Position numbers and translations under genes: made by a program. DNA of 64,000 nt, from assembly GCA_036796555.1 (NCBI GenBank), contig DAIRCS010000001.1, positions 52,521 to 116,520 on the forward strand. Reading direction: 5' to 3'. The notes beneath the pieces are model-generated. The model searched no databases. It saw only the letters and a program-made list of their open reading frames with translations, and was not told where the DNA came from. The stretch's first letter is position 1, and each line of letters opens with the position of its first letter. Below are positions 49,153 through 57,146 of the stretch, piece after piece. This stretch comes from JAJXWB01 sp036796555. GTDB taxonomy: Bacteria; Pseudomonadota; Alphaproteobacteria; Rhizobiales; Beijerinckiaceae.

Positions 49153-50633
49153 CGCAGCGCCTCCGCGACATGCGGCGCGCCCAGCGATTGCGCGATCGTC
49201 TGGAAATGATCCCAGAGATTCTGCGGCCACCACAGGCCCATCACGAACAGCGGGACGAGCGCGAGCCACATCGGCGCGAGGCACCAGGCGCTGACCGGCG
49301 CGGCGCCGCCGCCCGTCTCGGCGTCCTCGAAATACATGGTCCGGAAATGATTGAGGAAGCCGACGAAAATGACGATCAGCAGCACGGCCATGAAAGCGAC
49401 GAGGGCGCCGTGCGCGCGGATGAGTCCGGCCCGCATGATCGTGAGCTCGCTGAGGAACAGCGCGAACGGCGGCGCGCCCGTGATCGCCACGGCGCCTGCG
49501 AGCCACAGGCCGCCCAGCGCGGGCATGCGGCGCAGGACGCCGCGGATGCTGGCGATACGCTTGGTCTCGTAGGTCCGCATGACGACGCCCGCGCCGAAGA
49601 ACATCGCGGACTTGTTCAGCGCGTGATTGAGCATGTGATAGAGCGCGCCGGCTATGCCGAGCGGGCCGCCGAAGCCGAAGCCGAGGGCGATGACGCCCAT
49701 ATGCTCGACGCTGGAATAGGCCATGAGCCGCTTCAGCCCTCTCTGGCGGACGATGAACAGCGCGGCGACGAACAGCGAAAACGAGCCGAGACCGAGAAGC
49801 GCGCCGTGCGCGAGTCGGGAAACGCCGGCAGCGTCGGCGACCGCGAGATAGCGGACGATTCCGACCATCGCGGTATTGAGCAAGGCGCCGGACAGGAGCG
49901 CGGACACCGGCGCCGGGCCCTCGCTATGGGCGTCCGGCAGCCACGTATGCATCGGCGCAAGGCCGACTTTCGCGCCGTAGCCGATCAGGACCAGCAGGAA
50001 GGACAGCGAGGCCAGCGCCGGGTCGAGGCGCGGCGCCGCATCCCGCAAGGTCGCCCACGTCATGTCGTAGGTCGGTCCGAGCACGAACGTCCCGCTCCAG
50101 TAGAACAGAACCGTGCCGAGCAGGGCGAGGCTGATGCCGGCGGAGACGACGATGATATATTTCCAGGCAGCCTCGATGCTCGTCGCCTCGCGCTCGAAGG
50201 CGACGAGAAATGTGCTGATGAGCGTCGTGAGCTCGATCGCGATCCAGTAGAGGCCGGCGTTGTTCATCAGCGGCCCGACCAGCGTGCTGAGGCCGAAAGC
50301 GGCGAACATGGCGTAGAAGCGATGCAGCCGCGCGTCCTGGCGAATGAGGCGCATGTAGCCGATCGCGTAGACGGAGGCGAGAAAGTAGACGATGGCCGTG
50401 CAGGCGCTCGTCCAGACGCCGAAGTCGTCGACGATGACGTAGGAATTCCAGTAGACGGCGCTTTCCGGCGGCTTCAGCGCCAGTATCGTCATGGCGCAGG
50501 CGAGCGCGACGGCGCTTGCTGCCAGGTTGAGCGCTTCGGCCGCGCGCGGATTGCGGGCAAGCGCAATGAGCGCGATCGCGGCGACGGGCGCGGCGACCAT
50601 TGCAAGCGTCAGCGATCCGATCGGCGCCATCAT
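49149..50633 (-). CDS. HyfF-like (NuoM/N-type) proton-translocating membrane subunit
   Basis: A 494-residue antiporter-like membrane protein with about 14 helices. It has YWIAIELTTLISTFLVAFER with the conserved Glu, IGYGAKVGLAPMHTWLPDAH with the channel Lys and the H-T-W-L-P-D-A-H core, RGLKRLMAYSSVEHMGVIAL and HMLNHALNKSAMFFGAG. These match the hydrogenase-4 subunit HyfF. It overlaps genes on both sides by ATGA, suggesting subunit stoichiometry by translational coupling. Together with the HyfB-like subunit it gives the complex two antiporter-like pumps. Confidence 0.92.
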   Translation of the reverse strand: MMAPIGSLTLAMVAAPVAAIALIALARNPRAAEALNLAASAVALACAMTILALKPPESAVYWNSYVIVDDFGVWTSACTAIVYFLASVYAIGYMRLIRQDARLHRFYAMFAAFGLSTLVGPLMNNAGLYWIAIELTTLISTFLVAFEREATSIEAAWKYIIVVSAGISLALLGTVLFYWSGTFVLGPTYDMTWATLRDAAPRLDPALASLSFLLVLIGYGAKVGLAPMHTWLPDAHSEGPAPVSALLSGALLNTAMVGIVRYLAVADAAGVSRLAHGALLGLGSFSLFVAALFIVRQRGLKRLMAYSSVEHMGVIALGFGFGGPLGIAGALYHMLNHALNKSAMFFGAGVVMRTYETKRIASIRGVLRRMPALGGLWLAGAVAITGAPPFALFLSELTIMRAGLIRAHGALVAFMAVLLIVIFVGFLNHFRTMYFEDAETGGGAAPVSAWCLAPMWLALVPLFVMGLWWPQNLWDHFQTIAQSLGAPHVAEALR

Positions 50634-51310
50634 CCCACCAGACGTTTGAGCCGCAGCGAACTCGTGCTGCCGACGTTGCTCAGCAGGTATTGAACGAGCA
50701 CGCCGAAGCAGGCGACGACGATCAGAAGATCGAAGAGGATGACGATCTCGATCAGCAACGGCATGCCGGGCACGAGGATCTGCGCGCCGAGGAAGACGCC
50801 GTTCTCCAGCACCAGCAGGCCGAGAATCTGGCTCAGCGCCTCGTGGCGCACCGAGAGCATCAGGAAGCCGATCAGCTTCATCGACAGCATGACGGTGAGC
50901 GCGAGAACGACGATCGTGCCCTGCAATTTGAGCGCGACGCCGATCCGATAAGAGACGACGAGCGCGAAGACGACGGCGAAGGCGCCGATCACCAGGCTGG
51001 AGCTCGCCTGCAGGATCACGTGCACTTCGCGGCGCGTATCGAGCCGCCGGATGATCCGCAGGATCAGGTAGGGCAGCAGCAGGCCGCGGAACGCCGCGGT
51101 CAGGATCGCGACGATATAAAGCTCGTCATAGCCGCCGTAATAGCCGACGGCGCCCGAAAGAATTGCAATCAGCCACGACTGCGCCGCGAAAGCGAACAGA
51201 TAGTGCCGCAGCCAGCGCGAGCCGAGCATAACGAAGGAAAGAAGCAGGCTGCCGATCGCCAGCAGGCTGAATAGGGCGGCCGGAAGAGGGGCAAGATGCG
51301 CGGCCAGCAT
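50630..51310 (-). CDS. HyfE-like membrane subunit
   Basis: A 226-residue membrane protein with six to seven helices, matching HyfE. The first part is family-specific, and the C-terminal third resembles NuoK (FLMLSVRHEALSQILGLLVLENG with the membrane Glu, then IEIVILFDLLIVVACFGVLV). It likely anchors the two antiporter-like subunits to the HyfC-like one. It starts four bases after the HyfC-like stop and overlaps the HyfF-like start. The family call rests on pattern and gene order. Confidence 0.85.
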   Translation of the reverse strand: MLAAHLAPLPAALFSLLAIGSLLLSFVMLGSRWLRHYLFAFAAQSWLIAILSGAVGYYGGYDELYIVAILTAAFRGLLLPYLILRIIRRLDTRREVHVILQASSSLVIGAFAVVFALVVSYRIGVALKLQGTIVVLALTVMLSMKLIGFLMLSVRHEALSQILGLLVLENGVFLGAQILVPGMPLLIEIVILFDLLIVVACFGVLVQYLLSNVGSTSSLRLKRLVG

Positions 51311-51314
51311 GGGT

Positions 51315-52262
51315 TCAACTCAGTTGCGTGCTGACGATCGCGAGGAGCGCAAGCAGGAAGGATGCGGCGAGCGGCTCCTGATAGCGATAGAAGCGCAGGC
51401 GCGATTGCACGGTGTCGACAAAGACGACGACGCAGGCGACGAGGAGGAATTTCAGCGCAAGCGCGAGAAGCGCGCCGGCGATCCCGAGCGCTTCGCCCCG
51501 ATAGGACAGGCCCCAGGGAAAAAGCAGCACGTTGCAGAAGATCGTGTAGAGAATGAACTGCTTCATCATCGAGGCCCAGCGCAGCAGCGCGAGCATCGGC
51601 CCCGAATATTCGAGGATGCGCGCTTCCTCGATCATGTAGATCTCGATATGCGTGCTCGAATGAATGGGCAGCCGGTCCGTTTCCACCAGCAGCAGGACGA
51701 AGAAGGCCGCGACGAGGAACAGATGCGTCGGTCCCCAATAGACCGACGGCTGGGCGACGAGCAGGTGATTGACCACGAAGGGCAGCATCGCCTTGGCGAG
51801 CAAGGTGATGCCGACGAACACCAGGATCAGCGTCGGCTCCGCGAGAATGGCGACCATGACCGCGCGGCTCGATCCGACGCCGCCGTAGGCGCTGCGCGTA
51901 TCCAGACCCGCGAGCGTGATCATGAACGATCCGAGCGTGAGGATCAGGCCGCCGCCGAGGATGTCGCCCATGTCCGACAGCGGCAGCGGATAATTGGTCA
52001 GGACCGGAATGAGGATCGGCACGGTCAGCGTCGTCGTGAAGGCGACAACGGGCGCGATCCAGTAGAGCCACGACGCCGTCTCCGGCGCGACGATCTGCTT
52101 GTGGAACAGCTTCCACAGATCCCGATAGGGTTGAAAGACGCCGGGTCCCTGCGCGCGCTGCACGCGCTCCTCGAACTGATGGATGACGCCCTGCAGCAGC
52201 GGCGCAAGCAGCAGCGTCGCCAGCACCTGCGCGAGCTGGAGAAGGATGTCGCGAACGTTCAT
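51315..52262 (-). CDS. HyfC/NuoH-like membrane subunit, first gene of the complex
   Basis: A 315-residue membrane protein of the NuoH/HyfC type with about eight helices. Conserved features are GPGVFQPYRDLWKLFHKQIV, AGLDTRSAYGGVGSSRAVMV, LLLVETDRLPIHSSTHIEIY and MIEEARILEYSGPMLALLRW, the acidic quinone/cluster-facing loops of this subunit. It is the first gene behind a fluoride riboswitch and its promoter, with a leader of about 100 bases before ATG at 52262 (GGGGGAA site). In complex I this subunit couples redox change to pumping. All seven FHL-type modules (C, E, F, G, H, I, B) are present in the operon. Confidence 0.92.
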   Translation of the reverse strand: MNVRDILLQLAQVLATLLLAPLLQGVIHQFEERVQRAQGPGVFQPYRDLWKLFHKQIVAPETASWLYWIAPVVAFTTTLTVPILIPVLTNYPLPLSDMGDILGGGLILTLGSFMITLAGLDTRSAYGGVGSSRAVMVAILAEPTLILVFVGITLLAKAMLPFVVNHLLVAQPSVYWGPTHLFLVAAFFVLLLVETDRLPIHSSTHIEIYMIEEARILEYSGPMLALLRWASMMKQFILYTIFCNVLLFPWGLSYRGEALGIAGALLALALKFLLVACVVVFVDTVQSRLRFYRYQEPLAASFLLALLAIVSTQLS

Positions 52263-52361
52263 CGCCGTTCCCCCGCATGCGGGCGACGTCGCCTGAACGT
52301 ATGGATGTTCCGGGATTTGTGGTCCAAGGCGTGCAACTCCGTCTGCCTATCCGGCTCGACA

Positions 52362-52409
52362 GGAGTTATCAGCCCTGGGGGCGGTTAAATGGCGAACTCC
52401 ATCGCCATT
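52362..52409 (-). promoter_or_regulatory. fluoride riboswitch upstream of the complex-I-like/crcB operon
   Basis: Minus strand: TGGCG-ATGGAGTT-CGCCA hairpin, TTTAACC linker, GCCC-CCA-GGGC second hairpin, TGAT and AACTCC, which pairs perfectly with loop GGAGTT. Downstream GGAGTT (minus strand, 52340-52335) is an exact second partner for AACTCC, so aptamer and alternative helix are mutually exclusive. A T tract is not seen after the alternative helix, leaving the off mechanism open (Rho-dependent termination or weak intrinsic terminator). Confidence 0.93.
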
Positions 52410-52413
52410 CGTA

Positions 52414-52442
52414 AAGCTGTGCCTCGTCCTTCCGCTTGTCAA
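52414..52442 (-). promoter_or_regulatory. sigma-70-type promoter of the complex-I-like/crcB operon
   Basis: Minus strand TTGACA (52442-52437), a perfect -35, with a weak -10 candidate CAGCTT (52419-52414) after 17 bases. Initiation about 6-8 bases later would place the transcript start at the aptamer. It lies between the HIT gene stop and the riboswitch. Confidence 0.5.
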
Positions 52443-52464
52443 GTGGGCGGCGACGCGTGCGGTC

Positions 52465-52881
52465 TCAGTAACGCATCCTGTCCGGAATGACGCCGCGCAC
52501 GCCGCCGTGCGGATCGGCCATGTCGCCCTTGCGGCGCGGGATCAGATGGATGTGGCAATGGAAGATGCTCTGGCCCGAGACGGCGCCGACATTCGCGCCG
52601 ACGTTGAAGCCCGCGACGGACGTGTCCGCATCGAGGATTTCGAGCCGAAGGCGCCGGAGCAGGTCGTTGACGGCGGCCAGCTCGTCGTCCGACAGATCGA
52701 AATAGGTCGGCGCGTGGCGCAGCGGCAGGACGAGCGTATGCAGCGGCGTCACCGGCGTCGTGTCGCGCACCGCGAAAGCCAGATCGTTGCGCATGACGAC
52801 TGCAGGACCATCGCGCAAGGCGCAGAAGAGACAGCCGCCGCCAGGAGCCGTTTGCAGATCGAACGCCTTCGCGCTTTTCAT
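52465..52881 (-). CDS. HIT family nucleotide hydrolase/transferase
   Basis: A 138-residue HIT protein. The histidine triad is FHCHIHLIPRRKGD near residue 112, with the two-Cys start CLFCALRDGPAVVMRN typical of bacterial HIT proteins and TPLHTLVLPLRHAPTYFDLS in the middle. Family members hydrolyse dinucleoside polyphosphates or nucleoside phosphoramidates, and some act on adenosine 5'-monophosphofluoridate-like compounds. That last property would be apt in a fluoride island but is only a suggestion. It lies 70 bases downstream of the Nudix gene and is probably expressed from the same riboswitch-controlled promoter. Confidence 0.9.
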   Translation of the reverse strand: MKSAKAFDLQTAPGGGCLFCALRDGPAVVMRNDLAFAVRDTTPVTPLHTLVLPLRHAPTYFDLSDDELAAVNDLLRRLRLEILDADTSVAGFNVGANVGAVSGQSIFHCHIHLIPRRKGDMADPHGGVRGVIPDRMRY

Positions 52882-52951
52882 TCCCGGCCTCTGCTCCACG
52901 TTGGCCGATCTGCGTGGTTCGCCGCGGATCGCGCGTCCGCGCCGGACGCGA

Positions 52952-53677
52952 TCAGTCGCGCATGGGCGCGATGAAACTCTCGAATCCCGACAGGACCAGC
53001 TTATAGACGTCGCGCTTGAACGGCGCCGCGCGGTCCGCGACCTCATGCGCCGGCGCCCAGCGCCATGCGTCGAATTCCGGATGCCGGGTCGCGATGTCGA
53101 TGTCGCGATCCTCGCCCTGAAACCGCATGACGAACCATTTCTGGCGCTGCCCCTTCCAGAGGCCGCCCCAGGCCTTGCCGACGAGATCCGGCGGCAGATC
53201 GTATCTGAGCCAGCCGGATGCTTCCGCAACGATCGTCGCCCTGTCCGTTCCGATCTCTTCCTTCAATTCCCGCAAGGCGGCGTGCGCGGGCTCCTCGCCG
53301 AGATCGACCCCGCCCTGCGGCATTTGCCACGCGTCGCGGATGTCGCTGCGTCGCCCGAGGAATACCTCGCCGCGGCGGTTCAGGAGAACGATTCCGACGC
53401 CCGTGCGATAATGTTCGTCGTTCATGTCGATCTCTCCGGATTGTGTGGCGGGCTCGATGCGGATCGCGCCGGCGACCTGCGCCAGCAACTGAAACAAGTC
53501 GTCGGGGTCGACGCGATCGGCCTGCATGAGCAGCCGGATTTCAGGCTCCGCGAGCAAGGAGGCGATGGCCTTGTTGGGCGTTACGCCGGGGGCGGGAGCG
53601 GAGGGCGTCTTTGCGGCGGAAGCGCCCTGCAGGTTCCGTCGCTTCGAGGTTCGCCGCTTTGGGAATGTGTCCGCCAT
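52952..53677 (-). CDS. RppH-like Nudix hydrolase
   Basis: A 241-residue Nudix hydrolase of the RppH/(di)nucleoside polyphosphatase type. The Nudix box is GGVDLGEEPAHAALRELKEE, and YRTGVGIVLLNRRGEVFLGRR and AWQMPQGGVD precede it, as in RNA pyrophosphohydrolases. About 85 residues of basic and helical sequence (MADTFPKRRTSKRRNLQG...) come before the domain, longer than usual. The ATG at 53677 was chosen for its GGAGGAA site, which is exactly the sequence the upstream riboswitch can mask. It may remove 5' pyrophosphate from RNA or clear toxic nucleotides. Confidence 0.88.
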   Translation of the reverse strand: MADTFPKRRTSKRRNLQGASAAKTPSAPAPGVTPNKAIASLLAEPEIRLLMQADRVDPDDLFQLLAQVAGAIRIEPATQSGEIDMNDEHYRTGVGIVLLNRRGEVFLGRRSDIRDAWQMPQGGVDLGEEPAHAALRELKEEIGTDRATIVAEASGWLRYDLPPDLVGKAWGGLWKGQRQKWFVMRFQGEDRDIDIATRHPEFDAWRWAPAHEVADRAAPFKRDVYKLVLSGFESFIAPMRD

Positions 53678-53714
53678 CGTCAGTTCCTCCGCGCCGCGCA
53701 AGGCGGTCGATCGC

Positions 53715-53760
53715 AGGAGTCATCAGCCACGGGGCGGTTAAAAGGGAACTCCATCCCTTC
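53715..53760 (-). promoter_or_regulatory. fluoride riboswitch upstream of the RppH-like gene
   Basis: Minus strand: AAGGG-ATGGAGTT-CCCTT hairpin, TTAACC linker, GCC-CCGT-GGC second hairpin, TGAT and GACTCC pairing with the loop GGAGTT. Downstream, the same CTCC can pair with GGAG of the Shine-Dalgarno (53690-53687) around an inner CCGC/GCGG hairpin, nine bases before the start codon. That suggests translational control: with fluoride the CTCC is taken by the aptamer and the ribosome site is free. Confidence 0.92.
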
Positions 53761-53765
53761 CCTCT

Positions 53766-53794
53766 ATTATGACGTATCTCGCCCGCCTCTTCAA
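53766..53794 (-). promoter_or_regulatory. sigma-70-type promoter of the RppH-HIT unit
   Basis: Minus strand TTGAAG (53794-53789), 17-base spacer, CATAAT (53771-53766). The expected start is 6-7 bases on, at the first bases of the aptamer. Confidence 0.6.
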
Positions 53795-53835
53795 TTCGCG
53801 CGGCGGGGATGAGACGAGGCGTTCGGATCCCGGTA

Positions 53836-53863
53836 TTGACCGCCTGGAGCGCCCGCCTATATT
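53836..53863 (+). promoter_or_regulatory. sigma-70-type promoter of the MutS-like unit
   Basis: TTGACC (53836-53841), 16-base spacer, TATATT (53858-53863). The start would fall at about 53870, directly at the aptamer. It is back to back with the RppH promoter, their -35 boxes about 40 bases apart. Confidence 0.65.
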
Positions 53864-53871
53864 CGACGCAA

Positions 53872-53920
53872 GGCGATGGAGTTCGCCTCAACCGCCCTTG
53901 TCGGGCTGATGACTCCTACC
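53872..53920 (+). promoter_or_regulatory. fluoride riboswitch upstream of the MutS-like genes
   Basis: GGCG-ATGGAGTT-CGCC hairpin (53872-53887), TCAACC linker, GCCC-TTGTC-GGGC second hairpin, CTGAT core, and GACTCC (53911-53916) pairing with loop GGAGTT. All parts of the fluoride aptamer are present. It is followed by an alternative terminator that uses the same ACTCC. Confidence 0.94.
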
Positions 53921-53960
53921 TGAGCGCCGCATTCACGGCGCCTCCGGGGGGAGTTTTTTT
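53912..53960 (+). terminator. riboswitch-controlled intrinsic terminator ending at the start codon
   Basis: ACTCC (53912-53916) pairs with GGAGT (53950-53954), enclosing GCGCCG-CATTCA-CGGCGC (53924-53941), and a run of seven T ends at 53960. The next base is the A of the MutS-like ATG. The same GGGGGGAG acts as ribosome binding site. In fluoride the aptamer holds ACTCC and the terminator cannot form. Off-state termination would occur exactly before the gene. Confidence 0.75.
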
Positions 53961-55541
53961 ATGGCGAACGAGACGAACGCCGTCGTCATTGAATGGCCTT
54001 CGAATCCGAAGGGCCCGAGCGTTCTGTTCGCCTCGAAGGCCGAGCGCATGCGCGCCCGGTCGGCCGCGCAGCCGGACTGTTTCGCCGATCTCGCGCTGGA
54101 CCGGATCGTCGCCGCGGCGACCTCCGGTCTCGACGAATACGATCTGGCGCGTTTTTTCTTCGCGCCGCTGGCCGACGTCGAAGCCGTCGTCTTTCGGCAG
54201 GCCGCGTTTCGCGATCTGGAGGATCGTGCGCTGTTCGCCGGAATCTCCGATTTCGCTGGGCGGATGCGGACTATGCGCAAGCATTCGGCTCTGGCCGCCA
54301 AGCTGCGCGTCGTCAGGCAGAAGCAGGCGTGGCTTCTGGAGGCCGCGGACGTCTTTCGCATGGCTGTCCGACGGCTTGCAGACGATCTGGCCGCCGCCGA
54401 GCCGCGCTCGGCGGCCTTCGCGCAATTGCGCGACTGGCTGGCCGAATTCGTCGCGTCGCCGGAATTCCTGTCACTTACGGACGACATCAAGCGCCTGCGT
54501 CTCGACCTCGCCGGCGTGAGATATTGCATCCGGATCAAGGGGGGATCGTTCGAGGTCCGAAAGCCGGCCGACGAATTCGACTATGGCGCCGATGTCGAGG
54601 ATACGTTCGCGCGGTTCCGGCAGGGCGAGGTCGAGGATCATCTCGTCCGCTTTCACTGGTTCGCCGAAATGGACCATATCGAGGAGCAGGCCCTGGAGTT
54701 CGTCGCCCGGCTTTATCCTGGGACGTTCGCGGATCTGGAGGCGTTCTCGATACGCCACGCCGCATTCCTCGACGATACGATCGCCGCGTTCGACCGTGAG
54801 GTTCAGTTCTACCTGGCCTGGATCGCCCATATGGACCGGTTCCGCGCGGCGGGCCTGGCCTTCTGCTATCCCGACGTCTCCGATCGCCGGAAAGATATCG
54901 CCGTCGAGGACGGGTTCGATCTCGCGCTGGCGGACCGGCTCCAGCGCGACGGCAAGACCATCGTTTGCAACGACTTCGCCCTGAATGGACCGGAGCGGAT
55001 CATCGTCGTCTCCGGACCGAACCAGGGCGGCAAGACGACGTTCGCCCGCATGTTCGGGCAATTGCACCATCTTGCGGCGCTCGGGCTTCCAACGCCTGGC
55101 GTGCGCGCCAGGCTCTTTCTCGGCGACACGGTCTTCACGCATTTCGAGCGCGAGGAGCGGGTCGAGACTGCGCGCGGCAAGCTCGAGGACGATCTTCTGC
55201 GCATTCGCGCGATTCTCGACCGGGCCACCTCGCGCAGCCTGGTCGTGATGAATGAAATTTTCACGTCCACGACGCTGCATGACGCGCTCTTTCTGAGCGA
55301 GCGCGTCATGCAGGCGCTGGTGGAGCGCGACCTGCTGTGCGTCTGGGTCACCTTCATCGACGAGCTTGCGTCCTGGGGACCGCAGACGGTCAGCATGGAA
55401 AGCTCCGTCGATCCCGCCGATTTGACGCGGCGGACCTTCAAGATCGTTCGCAAGGCGCCGGACGGTCTGGCCTATGCGATGGCCATTGCGGAGAAATATC
55501 GCGTCACATACCGGGCGCTTGCCGAGCGGATAAGCCCATGA
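53961..55541 (+). CDS. MutS-family ATPase, first of a pair
   Basis: A 526-residue protein whose C-terminal third is a MutS ATPase: Walker A VVSGPNQGGKTTFARMFGQL near residue 350, DTVFTHFEREERVETARGKL, Walker B SLVVMNEIFTSTTLHDALFL and the closing VWVTFIDELASWGPQTVSM. The first 330 residues are helical and carry no mismatch-recognition domain, so it is not a mismatch-repair MutS. It overlaps the second copy by ATGA. MutS-like genes are a recorded class of fluoride-riboswitch targets, but how they help is unknown. The start directly follows the riboswitch terminator. Confidence 0.88.
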   Translation: MANETNAVVIEWPSNPKGPSVLFASKAERMRARSAAQPDCFADLALDRIVAAATSGLDEYDLARFFFAPLADVEAVVFRQAAFRDLEDRALFAGISDFAGRMRTMRKHSALAAKLRVVRQKQAWLLEAADVFRMAVRRLADDLAAAEPRSAAFAQLRDWLAEFVASPEFLSLTDDIKRLRLDLAGVRYCIRIKGGSFEVRKPADEFDYGADVEDTFARFRQGEVEDHLVRFHWFAEMDHIEEQALEFVARLYPGTFADLEAFSIRHAAFLDDTIAAFDREVQFYLAWIAHMDRFRAAGLAFCYPDVSDRRKDIAVEDGFDLALADRLQRDGKTIVCNDFALNGPERIIVVSGPNQGGKTTFARMFGQLHHLAALGLPTPGVRARLFLGDTVFTHFEREERVETARGKLEDDLLRIRAILDRATSRSLVVMNEIFTSTTLHDALFLSERVMQALVERDLLCVWVTFIDELASWGPQTVSMESSVDPADLTRRTFKIVRKAPDGLAYAMAIAEKYRVTYRALAERISP

Positions 55542-57142
55542 AAGCCTGCCTCCTCTATCGCGATCGCGATTTCGATCTGGACCGGACCCTCACCTCGCGC
55601 GAAATCGCCCTCGCGCAGGATCTGGGGCTCGATCCGATCATCGCCGCCATGGCCGGCGACGACGAGTTTCTGTCGGATGTCGCGCGCAAGGTTTTGCTGA
55701 CGAGCGTCGGCGACGTCGAGGGCGTCGAATACCGGCAGGCGATCCTGGCGGATTGCCTGCGGCGTCCGCAGACCATCCGCGATCTCTATCGGCTGACCGT
55801 CGAGGCCGCGACGAACGAACGCCGCGCCCGCGGCCTGTGGTTCGGTCGCTACCCGACGACGATCCTGCACAGTTCGGTCAACCTTCTGCAAGCCGCGATG
55901 GGCGATCTCAGGGCGTTGCGCGCCCTCGTCGACGAATATGGCGCGACGTTCCGGTCGGAAGGCCTGACGCGGTTCTGCGCCATGATCCGCAGCGAACTGG
56001 ACGATTCCTATTTTCATCGCCTGGAACGTCATCTGAGGACGCTGCGCTTCCGGAACGGGCTCCTCGTCAGCGCCAGCCTCGGCCTCGGCCTCAAGGGCGA
56101 CCAGTATACGGTCTGCGAGGAGCCGCCGGACAAGCGCGGCTGGCTGGAGCGGCTGTTCGGCCCGAAGCCGCTCTCGTTCACCTACACGCTGCATCCGCGG
56201 GACGAGGCCGGCGCGCGGGCCCTCTCCCAGCTCAACGATCAGGGGCTCAATCTCGTCGCCAACGCGCTCGCGCAATCGGCCGACCACATCGTCAGCTTCT
56301 TTCAGATGCTTCAGCGCGAGCTCGCCTTTTATGTCGCCTGTCTCAATCTCCACGATCGGCTGAAGACGCTCGGCGCGCCGGTCTGTTTTCCGGGCGTCAG
56401 CGCGCATGGCTCCGGCGACCTGTCGGCGACCGACCTGCGCGACGCGGGCCTCGCGCTCGTCATCCTCGACGCGGTCGTCGGCAACGATCTCGCCGCCGAC
56501 GGAAAGATCCTCGTCGTGATCACCGGCGCCAATCGCGGCGGGAAGTCCACGTTCCTGAGAAGCCTCGGGCAGGCGCTGGTCATGACGCAAGCCGGCATGT
56601 TCGTTGTCGCGGGATCGTTCCGTTCGCAACTGCACGACAGGATATTCACGCATTACAAGCGCGAGGAGGACAAGAACCTGGACAGCGGCAAGCTGGACGA
56701 GGAATTGAAGCGGATGAGCGAACTCGTCGACGAGATGACGGGCCGCTCGGTCATCCTGTTCAACGAATCCTTCGCCGCGACGAACGAGCGCGAAGGCTCG
56801 GAAATCGCCTGCCAGATTGCCGATGCGCTTGGCGAGAAGGGCGTCAGGTCCATCTTCGTGACCCACCTCTACCAGTTCGCGCATCGGATGTATGCGAAAG
56901 CGGGGCGGGCCGCGCTGTTCCTGCGCGCCGACAGGAGCGACGACGGGACGCGCAGCTTCCGTATCGTTCCGGGCGAACCGCTGGAGACCAGCTACGGGCA
57001 GGATCTGTTCGACCGCATCTTCCCGGACGCCGGCGCCTTGTCGCAACCGCCTGACGGGTCGCCGGACGACGCCCGCATGACGCTGGCGGAGGCCCGTCTC
57101 CCGCCATCCGCGACCGGCGCAGCCCTCGACATGCGGAACTGA
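55538..57142 (+). CDS. MutS-family ATPase, second of a pair
   Basis: A 534-residue paralogue of the preceding protein. Walker A is ITGANRGGKSTFLRSLGQAL, then DRIFTHYKREEDKNLDSGKL, Walker B SVILFNESFAATNEREGSEI and FVTHLYQFAHRMY. The N-terminal half is helical and has no mismatch-binding domain. The two proteins differ markedly outside the ATPase, consistent with a heterodimer like MutS-homologue pairs (inference). Start and stop couple it to the first copy and, four bases on, to the HEAT-like gene. Confidence 0.88.
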   Translation: MKACLLYRDRDFDLDRTLTSREIALAQDLGLDPIIAAMAGDDEFLSDVARKVLLTSVGDVEGVEYRQAILADCLRRPQTIRDLYRLTVEAATNERRARGLWFGRYPTTILHSSVNLLQAAMGDLRALRALVDEYGATFRSEGLTRFCAMIRSELDDSYFHRLERHLRTLRFRNGLLVSASLGLGLKGDQYTVCEEPPDKRGWLERLFGPKPLSFTYTLHPRDEAGARALSQLNDQGLNLVANALAQSADHIVSFFQMLQRELAFYVACLNLHDRLKTLGAPVCFPGVSAHGSGDLSATDLRDAGLALVILDAVVGNDLAADGKILVVITGANRGGKSTFLRSLGQALVMTQAGMFVVAGSFRSQLHDRIFTHYKREEDKNLDSGKLDEELKRMSELVDEMTGRSVILFNESFAATNEREGSEIACQIADALGEKGVRSIFVTHLYQFAHRMYAKAGRAALFLRADRSDDGTRSFRIVPGEPLETSYGQDLFDRIFPDAGALSQPPDGSPDDARMTLAEARLPPSATGAALDMRN

Positions 57143-57146
57143 CCGG

